Source: Macrotrachela quadricornifera (lineage: Eukaryota > Rotifera > Eurotatoria > Philodinida > Philodinidae). Taken from it: a stretch of 64,000 nucleotides of DNA. How positions within the stretch are numbered: the first letter of the stretch is position 1; every line of letters begins with the position of its first letter. A program made the position numbers and the translations under genes. The DNA is taken from contig JAJEKB010021076.1 of assembly GCA_022393335.1 (NCBI GenBank), positions 617,093 through 681,092 of the forward strand, given 5' to 3'. This document shows positions 24,501 through 36,400 of the stretch, piece by piece. Under the pieces are notes generated by a model, which searched no databases, had not been told where the DNA came from, and saw only the letters and a program-made list of their open reading frames with translations.

Positions 24501-25766
24501 TTTCTCAAATTTTAGACACTTTTCCCCTCTGCTGGACAAATAAAAATAATATATTCGAATTCCTCGTGAAAAACTGCATCGATTGGACATATTTTTTGTA
24601 TTCCTTAATCAAAATATATTTATAAAATTTATAGTGTACACCAAAGAAAAAAGTGTCAAAAATAGTGTGTCATGGACTTTTTTGCAAACCTATCTAGTTT
24701 TTTGTATCTAAAGATATAGCTGTAATTTATATAGCATTAGAACTGCCAGGTGTTGGGCTTCAAAAGTATAGCTTTTATTTTTTCAAATATTGATTTATTG
24801 CGAACGAACACCGTTCGAATCTAGTTCAGTAAGTCAGAGACATGGAATTCTGGTCGTAATTCGCGATTTTCGTCGTCAAAACTCATCTATTTTGCAAAAA
24901 CAACGCTAGATTCGGAATCAGCGTCAAAAACTGGGTCGATTAGAATATATTTCAAAGTGTTCCCATAATTTTCATTTTTTCATCAATATCTAGGACCTTT
25001 CTCTGGGGTGAAAATTTGTCGAAAAATCGAAGTCTTGATCAACAAAAGAGGTTTATCTTAGTCAACGCAGTTTTTGATGCTGATTCCGAATCTAGCGTTG
25101 TTTTTGCAAAATAGATGAGTTTTGACGACGAAAATCGCGAATTACGACCAGAATTCCATGTCTCTGACTTACTGAACTAGATTCGAACGGTGTTCGTTCG
25201 CAATAAATCAATATTTGAAAAAATAAAAGCTATACTTTTGAAGCCCAACACCTGGCAGTTCTAATGCTATATAAATTACAGCTATATCTTTAGATACAAA
25301 AAACTAGATAGGTTTGCAAAAAAGTCCATGACACACTATTTTTGACACTTTTTTCTTTGGTGTACACTATAAATTTTATAAATATATTTTGATTAAGGAA
25401 TACAAAAAATATGTCCAATCGATGCAGTTTTTCACGAGGAATTCGAATATATTATTTTTATTTGTCCAGCAGAGGGGAAAAGTGTCTAAAATTTGAGAAA
25501 ATATAAAAACCGTTGATTTTTTTCAGAAAAACTAAACCGGAGAGCACTATAGAAAATAGTCGCATTTTTTTATGAAAAGCACTGAGCAAAAAATTTAAAA
25601 CATATATTTTCTTACTCAGTTTGACTTGCTCTATCCAACGGTGTATAAAAAAATGAAAAGCAAAATTTGCTGCATTTTTGCGTTTCCGGCACCTTACAAT
25701 AAGCGAATTGAACAGAAAAACTATACGATACCTTTGTAAAATCTTGAAAACTTTTGCTTTGCTCAT
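21585..25766 (-). CDS. ERMP1-like M28 endoplasmic reticulum metallopeptidase
   Basis: Four exons on the minus strand: 25766-25732, 24273-23843, 23780-23515 and 23456-21585, giving 867 aa (human ERMP1 is about 900). Introns: 24274-25731, 23781-23842 and 23457-23514, all GT..AG. The first exon is only 35 nt (ATG at 25764-25766). It was chosen because the alternative in-frame start at 24245 is TTG and because donor CAAAG/GTATCG and acceptor TTCCTAG/ATTAATC join in phase. An N-terminal membrane anchor is followed by the peptidase-M28 fold with ligands H152 and D154 (HYDS), D164 (GGSDDGSG), E200-E201 (TSAEELSLGG), D227 (NIDSTGSGG) and H298 (YYYHT). The rest has about nine hydrophobic segments and a C-terminal lumenal-type region. 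The family is a di-zinc aminopeptidase-like ER membrane enzyme. No break is seen. Confidence 0.9.
24305..25696. mobile_element. 1.39-kb near-perfect palindrome in intron 1 of the ERMP1-like gene
   Basis: It begins TAAGGTGCCGGAAACGCAAA and ends with the exact complement. The arms (about 24305-24940 and 25066-25696) look essentially identical over about 630 bp, with a spacer of about 125 bp. Terminal TA on both sides suggests a TA target. Removing it leaves a normal intron of about 66 nt. It carries internal GATTCGGAATCAGC and AAACTGCATCGATTGG words seen in other elements here. It has no transposase. Confidence 0.85.
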
Positions 25767-27430
25767 TAAAATACGATTATTTATGGCTCTTATTAGAAGA
25801 ATAAGATCTTATCGACGTTATGCGATGTATTGGATTTCGTTTGCGTGCAATAAATATTGCCTATGCAACTGATGAAAGTAATGTATGTGTATGTTTTATG
25901 GTGAAATCATAAACATTTTATAATTTTTCTCTTCTTGTTTTGCATTGACGCTCTAGCATTCAAGTAATTTAATAGTATGACAGTCGATAAGCACATCCAT
26001 ATATTGACTCAGCTGCAGTTTCGAGGTAAGGGTGGGATGAGCAAAGTAAACTAAAATCCAGATTTCATCCTTGCTAAAGGGACGCATCATTTGATTTTAC
26101 CTCTGATGTATTCATTCAATCATTCAAACAAATCACAAATAAAATACATACATCTGTAAAGAATTCGCAATGTAAAATGTGTACCGATAGATGTCCGTAA
26201 ATAAGTGGTGAGTAACGCAAACCAAGAGCCAGATTTCGTAAGAATTTTTTATTTATTGATAATTTCTAAGTATCATACGACGCGTTTCGACTGTTGCTTA
26301 GATATTCTCATCAGATATGTTAAGAATCTATAATACTACATATAAAATTCCAAACTCTTCATAAATTAAAGTAGTTAGAACTTACAGGATGTATTAAAAT
26401 AATATACTCACCTTTGCCATTGCATTTTGTCCTGTGAAAATGAATACCTGGATTAAATGTACACAGCGATTCTGATAGCTCTCGAAGTTCTCTATCGAAT
26501 GCAGTCTATTTGAGACTTTAAAAGTGACTTCTCTATGTCATATTTCTGAAAATACGCGAGATCCTATTTTTGTCCTTTTGAAGGGCTTACCAGACAAAAT
26601 TTTCAATGTATTCATCAGATACAGCTAAAAATGTTGAGCAATGTGAGTAGTTGTACAGCTCTGAGCCACTTTCTAATGAAAACTTATGCCTTTGACAAAA
26701 GTAAAAAAAAATTGAAAAATGACCAAAATTTGTGAAAAATCTCAGAAGATTTCAAATAGACTGCAGTCGATAGAGGACGTCGAGTGCTATTAGAATCACT
26801 GTTTACATTTGATCCAGCTATTCGTTTTCACAGAAAAAACAACGACAAAGGGAAATCTATAATTTTAATACGCCCTGAATATAACGTAGTAATATATAGA
26901 AGACTACTATAAAAATTCAGTGATCGACACAATGATCGTTTCGTCCCTTTCTCAAGAGGCTCGTCAAATATTTTAAAAATCCTATTATTACATATAAGCT
27001 TAATTCTTCAAATAGATATTGTAGAAATTTAAATTTATATGATCCAATTTTTTTTTCATTGAATACAGGAGAATGTCGACTAGGCGCGTAACCAGACGGG
27101 GGCGAGAGGGGGCTCAGCTCTCCCCCCCCCCCCTACGCACAGTGGGCAACCAGGCGGACATGACCGATAGTTCTATTTTCCAAAGTTCAAATATTGGAAT
27201 GAATACGTATATGGTCAGTCTATCTTACCCTAAAACTAAATTTCCAGAAATCAAGTCATACCCCTAAAAATGCCCATTCTCAAAAATTGTTCATAAATCG
27301 ATAATTATACGGAAACCATTCTTTTTCTGAACGTATCAAAACATTTTAAAAAGAAAAGCTATCTGAAACGAATAATTGACACATAAGCTATATTGCATGA
27401 AAAAATTATTTTGATTGAACCAAAAATGGG
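25767..27430. other. Upstream region of the ERMP1-like gene
   Basis: No exon is recognised. A short stretch at 26285-26334 resembles a degenerate hammerhead-ribozyme core on the minus strand. About 26500-26790 shows inverted similarity (TCTATCGAATGCAGTCTATTTGA against TCAAATAGACTGCAGTCGATAG). A C-rich tract lies at about 27121-27133. Confidence 0.4.
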
Positions 27431-27439
27431 ATAGGAAAA

Positions 27440-28300
27440 AATTATTATTGGGCCCATACTACGTCAAAAAACAGGTCAGACCGTATTTTGTGAACGCTAC
27501 AAAGGATTCTCGCCCGGTTGAGCTCAAATTTTTACCATCCATTCTTCTTTGGATGATTTATCATTGACCATAGCGCAGTGTTGCATTAGTGAACACAGGC
27601 CGAGCTAGGGGCCTCACAAAAACCCAGGTTTCTGCCCAGGAATGGCTAATTTTGAGAAAATGAGAACATTTTGACGCAAAACAAATGTGATATTCGGAAT
27701 CAGCTCACGAAACTGCATCGAATCATATATAACAAGTAGTATTTCTCAAAAAAAAAGTTGGTTCCTGGGCCCGACAAACTTTTGAAAAACACCCTTTCCG
27801 TATTTTTTAAACGCTACAAAGAGTTTGAGTGCGATCGATCTCAAACTTTCAGTAATTATTCTTTCATGTCTGATTCATCGTTGACCATAGCGCAACTTCG
27901 CGGTGATGAGTTTAACCGGTGCTATGAGTCTCCTAAAAAATGAGGTTTTTGCCCCCGAATCCCTATTTTTTAAAACAAGGCATCATTTTGGTGCAAAACT
28001 AAGGTGATATTCGGAACCAGCTCGTCGAGCTGCGTCGAACTATGTATAGTAAAAGCAGTTTTTCTGAAAAAAGTTTTTGACCTTTATGCAGGGAAAGCTT
28101 AGAAAAAAAGTCATCTGTGTTTTTTTTCCTTAAATAAACGTCTTAGCGAAAAACTAAGGTGATATTCGGAATCAGCACGTAAAACCGCGTCGAATGGTGT
28201 ACAAAACGATATATTTTCTAATAAAAAAGTTTTTTCGAGAAATGTGGCTGAGGCTCCTCACAGGCTTTTTTGAGCAAAAATTTTTTTTTCAAAAAATGGT
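27440..28300. repeat. Imperfect tandem repeat, unit about 320-350 bp
   Basis: The blocks CTACAAAG.GTT/TCT, GACCATAGCGCA, GATATTCGGAAYCAGCTCG and CTGCRTCGAA recur in the same order at about 27500-27760 and 27810-28090, with a third partial unit to about 28230. This is satellite-like with no coding potential. Confidence 0.6.
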
Positions 28301-28384
28301 TTATTTTGTTTAGAATGATATTCTAAAAGATGTGTGATCACTTCTAAGCTATACAAATCCATTTTCAAGCAAAAAAGTTACATG

Positions 28385-29441
28385 TCCGTCTGGTATGCGA
28401 AAGTTGCGCACTGTGGCCCGTACGCTTCGACCTGGGTAAGAGACATACATCATTTTTTCATAGACATCACACAATTTTTCACAACTATAATATCAATATT
28501 TTTAAATTCTTCAACTAAAAATAGTTCGAGCTCATCAGTATTTGTTGGTTTTCTTTTTTCCACATTACGTTTCACGATCGACCGAATATTTTCGATTGGA
28601 TTGGCATTAGGACTGTTCGATGGCCAATCTAATAACTATGATATATTCTCGTCGATAAATTCTTGACAAATATTACTCGTATGTTTGGGGTCATTGTCCT
28701 GCTGCAAATGCCAATTTGCACTAGAAACGAAAGAATACACAAGCATTGCTAATTTATTTCCTTTCATTACTTACGTGTGGCAGCTGAAAGAAGATAATCT
28801 TCAAGAATAGAAACATAATATGGACCATCAAGATTGCATCAAAACGTGTGACAGGTTAATACGCCTTTCACACTTATTGCATCCTTAATATGAATCTTCT
28901 GACGATTTTAGGGTAAGTGTTTAAATTCTTTCGTAGGATTTTTCGTCCATCGGCGAACTGTATTATAAAAAAGCTGGAATGAAGATTCATCCGTAAATAT
29001 TGTATTATTGAAATTATCATTTTTATGCTTCTTAATTCATTGTGCACGTTGTTCTTTTTCATCCAATGTTAACATGTGAGTAGATTGAGGCAAAACATTT
29101 TTATAACAATATTCGTGACGGTGACGATTAATTATTGATGCAAATATTGATTTGTAGTGCATTGTCGATGATTTTTCTTTTATTTCGTTAAGAGTTGTTT
29201 CATTGTTATATCAAATATCTTCAGCAATAGCTTTTCGTTCTTTTTTACTAAGGATACGTGGTCGACCATTTTCACTTCGATGTTTAACTGAACCTGTTTG
29301 TTTTAATTTGTTAATATTGTAATAAATATTGCTCAATGGAATATTTGTATCACGATGAATAAGAGAAGCAGATCGTATGCCATTATTCCAGTAAGACAAA
29401 ATTGAAAGTTGATTAGTTTTTAAGTGACTGATCGACGGCAT
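28385..29441 (-). pseudogene. Tc1-type transposase relic
   Basis: Reading leftward from 29441 there is an N-terminal HTH region (SIYYNI-like NIYYNINKLKQTGSV, then GRPRILSKKERKAI). A TDESSF catalytic block follows near 28990, QQDNDPKHTS near 28695 and NSPNANPIENI near 28615, ending with a C-terminal stretch near 28385. D..D..E elements of the Tc1 fold are therefore recognisable in order, but in-frame stops and frame changes interrupt it (for example just before DWPSNSP and in the C-terminal helix). It is non-functional. Confidence 0.75.
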
Positions 29442-29599
29442 AATTAAATAGATATTTATCGAAAAGGAAAGAAATCACATTGCTATATATACAGCGTGTA
29501 GTATATGCATCGAGGGTTTACTCCTCAAAAAATGACTTTTGTATCTACTTACAATGGTAGAGAAAAGGATGTTAAGAAAAAAAAAATTTCCAAGTTTTT

Positions 29600-30213
29600 T
29601 TGCAAACAGCTGTAGATGAATATTTATTGATGAAATAGCTATTTATTCAGTTATGATTCCTCACAAAACTCTTGTTGCTCCTGGTCAACAACCGTTACTT
29701 TTAGTTACACAGTCTTCAAAATAAACCAAACAATATTATTTTATTGGTGCTATAAATGGATCACAATCTTCTGCATGTATGGCACTGTTTCCTGAAGATC
29801 ATAGTTATCCAAAAATTATAGATGTTACGCAAGAGGTAATAAACCAATGGATTACTGATACATTAGCACCAGCAACCAATCGATTAAAAACCGACAATAT
29901 TTATTTGATTTGTGATCAAAGTAGTGCTCATAATAAAGTAGATATGTTTCAAGCATTACGAACTGCGAAATGTAAATCAGTTAAATAAATTCTTCATATA
30001 CCAACAGCATCCACAAAATATTTATCTTCGTTGGATAATCCACTGTGGCACTCATTTAAAAAAACTATTCGAAGTCGACATCCGTTATTTACAACTAATA
30101 TACCAGTACTGCTTTCAGAAACGTTTTATTCATTATCTAAACAAGAAATTAAAAATGCTTATCGCAAGTGCGGTTTAGTATATGGAACTAAGGAATATTA
30201 TGATAAACCTTAA
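29600..30213 (+). pseudogene. IS630/Tc1-like DDE transposase relic, C-terminal half
   Basis: An FIDEIAI block at about 29613, CDQSSAH at about 29911 and LDNPLWHSFK at about 30030 form a DDE-type sequence order. Stop codons separate these segments (after TQSSK and after AKCKSVK). The N-terminal DNA-binding part is not found. It ends 263 bp from the ABCB stop codon and is convergent with that gene. Confidence 0.6.
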
Positions 30214-30475
30214 GATTCTTTTTATAAATTCTTTCATTATAATCTGAATGCCGATATCTATTGTAGGAAAAAAATGTCATTTTTTCTTCTAATGTATTTT
30301 TTATGCTTAAAACTATATATGATGTTTAACTTAAATATACCAAAAGGTTCAGCGCTTTTCGGGCTTTCTCACTATATATAGTAGATTAAAAAATAAAAGA
30401 AGTATAGTAATAAAAACAAAAAAAATTTATAGGGAGGAAAATCAATTCGTCTCCACAGTAGTTCAGTTAGTGTTA

Positions 30476-33400
30476 TTATAAATTGTTCTGAGCTGACATT
30501 CTATAATAAACTCCACGTCGTTGTATTAAATCTGTATGAGTGCCACTTTCCACTATATATCCTTTATCAAGGACACAAATTAAATCACATGATTGAATGG
30601 TTGAAAGGCGATGAGCAATAATAAGTGATGTTCGATTAGGATCTTCTGTTTGAGCTTGTTCAAGAGTTTTTTGTACAATCTAGAATTGAAAAATGAAATG
30701 TTGATTAACAAAAAAAGACAAATTTACTTGTTCATTATATGAATCCATAGCACTTGTAGCCTCATCAAAGAGTAATACTCTAGGCCGACGAAGAAGAACC
30801 CGAGCAATAGCAATACGTTGCTTCTCACCACCTGATAGGAAACTACCTTTTATTCCTACTTTTGTTTCATAACCCTACAAATATCATAAAATAACCTATT
30901 AATTACTTAATCGAATTTGTAGTATTTAACCTGAGGCAATTGTTGAATAAATTGATGAATATTAGCTTTTATTGCTGCATTAATTATATCTTCCATTGTA
31001 ATATTCTCTAATCCGTATGTTATATTTTCCGCGATTGTTAAATCGAACAAAATTGGCTCTTGACTAACAAGACCAAAACAAGAACGAATCCAGTGAATAT
31101 TTAATTGTCGAATATCAATATTATCAAGAAGCTAAGTTAAGTGGATGAATGCTATATGATTACTTAAATTATCTATTGAAGAGATACTAACCAATTGACC
31201 ATGTGTGACATCATAGAATCGTTCCAATAGTTGAATGATTGTTGATTTTCCACAACCAGATGCGCCTATATTGATCATATGAATTATTTAATAATTAAGA
31301 GAAAGAATCAATATAAACATACCAACAAGAGCTATACGTTGACCTTATCAGTGAATAAAAATAATAATAACTAAAACATATCAAAACTTTTTTTTCTTAC
31401 CTGATTTGATACTCAATTGAAATTTGTTCAGAATCAATGATGTTGGTCGAGTCGGATAGACAAAGTCAACTTGATCGAAATCTATATTTCCACGAAAGTC
31501 AACCTACATAAATCAAAATTGAAAATCGATGGAACTTTTATATTCGGTTCGGTCCAATCGAAATTTGATCAGTTCATTTTTGGCGACAATCTCACAAAGA
31601 TCCGACAAAATGAGTCTCTGTAATCTCGCCAATTCCTCTTTTCGTCAACAGCACTTTCGCCATTGGCGAAATTCTTGGGAAAATTCGCCAATTGGCGAGC
31701 TTCCTCACGAACTTCGCCAACTATGCCTAGTAAACTTACGACTCAACTAAATCAGTAGTATAAGTATAATTTTTTTCAATTTCTTTTTATTTTAAATAAG
31801 AGAAAAGTGATTTAAGTGTATGTATGGTAGAGCAAATAGTTTCTAAATTATAATCAGTCTTTTTCATCTTCAGAAGATACAGGTCATAACACCATCAATT
31901 ACCATATATTTGTAACGCTTAAAGGCATCGACATAGGGGGAGTTGCCTCCCAGTTAAAGATATACCGACACAGATAATGCGAAGCACATGTCGCATCAAG
32001 TAAAAACTATCACATTATTCATTATTTATCTCTACAAATATGTACAACTAATTCAGTTTAGTATGATTAATAGACGGCGCTAGGACAGAATGTCGCAAGA
32101 CAAATCGTCGCGGACAAATCGTTGCGGACAAATCGTCGCGGACAANNNNNNNNNNGTTGCGGACAAATCGTCGCGGACAAATCGTTGCGGACAAATCGTC
32201 GCATGGACAAATCGTCGTACGGACAAATCGTCGCATGGACAAATCGTTGCACGGACAAATCGTTGCATGGAAAAAACTTAATTAGTAGCACCGTCGGCTT
32301 CAGTTCTTTCAAGTTACTTTATAGCAGGAAACAAATGTTTTTTTGTTCATTTATACTTTATTTCAGAAAAACATTTTCTGAGAAATAACAATGTGGCGCT
32401 ATGAAATATTGTATTTTATTATTGCAGCGATTTGTCTATGCGACGATTTGTCCTTGCGACGATTTGTCCGTGCAACGATTTGTCCATGCGACGATTTGTC
32501 CGCACGACGATTTTTTTGCAACGATTTGTCCGCGACGATTTGTCCGCAACGATATGTCCGCGACGATTTGTCTTGCGACATTCTGTCCGGTCACCTAATA
32601 GACATATCTAGTACTATAGTTGAGTTACAACACAGCTCAGTGTAATTGGCGAAGTATTAGTATGAAATTCGCCAATTGGCGAAATTACTGTTGGCGAAAA
32701 GAGGAATTGGCGACGAGAGTTTACCCCGACAAAATCAAAGAAATACACAACAGCCTGTTCGCTAAGGTAATGGTGAGAAGCATTTTTCATGAATCGCGTG
32801 CGAAAGTTCTAACTTATGAGAATTATAACGCTGTAATACAAGTACTAGTTTGAGTATCATCAACTGGTAAGAATCCGGTTTCATCCGTTCTTATCCGGTT
32901 CCGATTCTGACATGAATCATATGGTTTCATGGTGAGAATCAATCATTGAGGGAGAAAATAATTATTCTTTATGTTTTCTTACCAATTGTTGCCCTGTGTT
33001 TGATGTATTATCAATAGTCGGTGTTCGATCAAATAAATCAAAAAAACTTTGAGCAGCTGATATTGATGTACCGATTTGACGGGTCCTGTAAGAGCCAATA
33101 GAAAAAGAAAATAACTAAAATTGATAATCACTCACATCATTCTAAAGGTTCTGAATGCTTGAATAGCAAAAATAGCAAAGGCGAATACCCTACAAAACGA
33201 ATAAATAACAAAACATAGCAAAGATTTCGTCAAATTGTTCATTTAATTACAGTATGATTTCATCTGATTTTATTTTATTCTGTTCAACAAGAATAAAGCC
33301 GCGCCAGTAGAGAGCTGCTAAAATATATACTTCTAATCCCCAAAATAAACTATTTCCTATTGCACTTGATAAGAAAAATTTATACGATATTCTATAGAAA

Positions 33401-36400
33401 ACAAGATGGATTGAAGATTTATGTATATATATTTATAATATTTGACAGACAAACCTTAGCACTTGATCAATAAACTGAAAATATCGTTGTGAAACTTCCT
33501 TTTCAACCGACAACTGCTTTATTGTTCTCATATTGTGAATCACTTCAACAGCAATCTAAAGAAGAAATTATTAAGAGAAAGAGTGCAACTATTTAGTTTT
33601 TTATAAATCAGAAGATTATAAATTGTTATATGATCTTACCGCATTTGCTTGTTCAAGAATCAAACTAGACCTTTGTCTGTACCAGATTTCTAAACGTATG
33701 ATTATGTAAGAAAGCACCATATACATAAGCATAAAAATGAAAACAATTATTGTTAGTTGCCAACTGAACAAAAAACCAAAGAGAAGACCAAAAGCGGACA
33801 ATGATAAAGATTCACATACAGCTCCCAATTTCGTTCCTAACATCTGTTGGACAGCTAATGCATCAGAAGAAAGACGAGCACAAACATTACCAGAACTATT
33901 TTCATTTCTATCGAAATAAGCAACTTCTTGACGAAGAAGACATCCAAATGCTTTTGAACGAATACGTTGTGTTAATTTCGCTCCTGATATGGCAAAAGCC
34001 GTATACTAGAAAAAAAAAAGATGGAAAATCAATAGTTTTATTGAGAAACAAGACTTTTTACTTGGAAGAATCGAAGTAGCAAGATAATAATACCTAGTAG
34101 TAAAAAGAAGATACTGGAAATCAACACTTGACGACGTCGTTCAGAATATATACAATTGTTAAAAGCCTAATAAATAAATAAAACAAATAGTACTTCTTCC
34201 GTAAAATTTTCATAGTAATATAGTAGTTACTTGGATTATCTTAGCAAGTAGAATTCCCGAGGCTGGTTGAACCGCTCCATTTATTAAGCATGCTATACAA
34301 CCGATCAAAATAGTCATCAATTCCGGTCTATTCATTGACAATAGTCTTACAACGATGGGTAATCGATTTGAGGATGTTGAAATTTTCTTAAAAAAGATGT
34401 TATTAATAATAATCCTTACAAATACATATATATTTACTCATACATTGTTCATATCAATAGCTGAACTACTACTAAGTAAGCGAGAGCGTTGAACTATTTA
34501 ATGAAATATATTTAGAATAAATCAAGATTATTCATATCAGGGTCGATATTTATAAGGATAGATACATCAAAGAAAACCAAAATATCAGAAAATTTTCCTT
34601 TATATTGAGTTAAATAAAAACTTCGCGGCCACTTTGTTAATTGTCTTCGCTATTAAAAGGACCGCGAACTTTTTACTCAACCTAGTATATATTATTCGAT
34701 AGAGCAAAGAAAGCTCTAAAAATTGATATATAATTCATTTTATTTTGAGTTGGTCCCATATATCAACAAATGATCTGCAATGGCTTGGGGTATAAAAAAT
34801 TGAATTTTTTGACTAGTTTTCGATGAGTTTTCACTACAATAACTCGGCTTTTTATAAAAATGAGTGTCATATTTAGGATCAGCACTCAAACTGGATTGAT
34901 ATATATTATTTTGAAAAATTTTTGAGAACTTTTATTTTTCTCGAAACATTAGTCTGGGCTTCCCCCTCCGGAGTAGTCAAAAACTGGATTTCATTAGAAA
35001 TATCGCTGTGAGTATAAGAAAAGCTTCTGTAGGCCAGCAAAGTTTTAAAAAACTAAAAATGACAACTGATTAGGAAACAAAAGTAGTTTTTTGATCAAAT
35101 TCATTTTTGAGTCTTTTTGACTACTCCTGAGGGGGAAGCCCAGACTAATGTTTCGAGAAAAATAAAAGTTCTCAAAAATTTTTCAAAATAATATATATCA
35201 ATCCAGTTTGAGTGCTGATCCTAAATATGACACTCATTTTTATAAAAAGCCGAGTTATTGTAGTGAAAACTCATCGAAAACTAGTCAAAAAATTCAATTT
35301 TTTATACCCCAAGCCATTGCAGATCATTTGTTGATATATGGGACCAACTCAAAATAAAATGAATTATATATCAATTTTTAGAGCTTTCTTTGCTCTATCG
35401 AATAATATATACTAGGTTGAGTAAAAAGTTCGCGGTCCTTTTAATAGCAAAGACGATTAACAAAATGACCGCGAAATTTTTGCTCAACCTAGTATCAGCT
35501 CTTACAGAACTTATCTCGCTAATCATTTTAGTAAAGAATTTTTTTTGAAATTCATTGAGAAATGACGATGTTCAATTAAAAATACTAGACACTATTAAAA
35601 AAAAAACTTTCAGCGTAACTCCTGTAGGATTAAAAATGTGAAACACGATGAAATTTGTTATATTGTGAATAAATGGAATCAGTACCACACTTCGTTTTTT
35701 GGAATTACGATATACTTGTATAGTATGTATGAATTGAAAATAAAGAATAGGTATTAAAAGCTTTATTATGCTTGTTAAATAGCATAGAACATATACAAGA
35801 TAGTAATAGAAACAATGATTTAAAGACAAGTCAATTTGAAGGTAATCTCTAAATTAAACATGTTACATGGTGTGAATGTTGGTCGGATGACTACAGTTTA
35901 TGTTCGAGAAGCGTGTATCTATGGTGTACGACATCATGATTTGAATTTGAAATGATTCCCATGTTACATATGAGACATGCTTTAATCATCATTCTTACTA
36001 TGTTTTGACTATAGTAACAAGTTTATTGCAGAGTATTTGAAAACCTTGCCCTTTTCTATAATAAATTTAATATATATATATAGAGAGAGATCTGTTATGT
36101 TATATTTTAAATGTACAAAGATAGTTTCTGAGATGATACGATGAATAGAATTCAATCGAATTTGTACTTTTCTATCAAAATATTTAGTAAATAAGTACTT
36201 TGATAGTTCTTTTGCCTGTTGGTCACGATGTGTGACAGTTCACAAAGACTTGTACTTGCCAATCTTGAACCCATGTCGGTTACGGTCTGTGATATCAGTC
36301 ACGTCTGTGATAAGCTGTTTGTAACGTGTCTGCTACGTCTGTGACGCTTTGTTGCTAAGGATGTCTGTCACATCTGGGGGAAGGAGTTAGGTCTAAATTT

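Noticed and set aside
25458..25766. Minus-strand ORF of 102 aa as an independent gene
   Set aside because: Only its first 35 nt are coding, as exon 1 of the ERMP1-like gene; the rest runs through intron and palindrome.
28334..28666. Plus-strand ORF of 110 aa
   Set aside because: It is the shadow of the catalytic domain of the Tc1-type transposase relic on the minus strand.
32048..32645. Many overlapping ORFs of repeating GQIVADKSS- or [14 protein letters not shown] peptide, at first sight like a repeat protein or a CRISPR-like array
   Set aside because: The 14-bp unit is contiguous with no unique spacers, is not a multiple of three, opens several frames at once, and is bounded by an 8-bp target duplication, so it is a VNTR foldback element.
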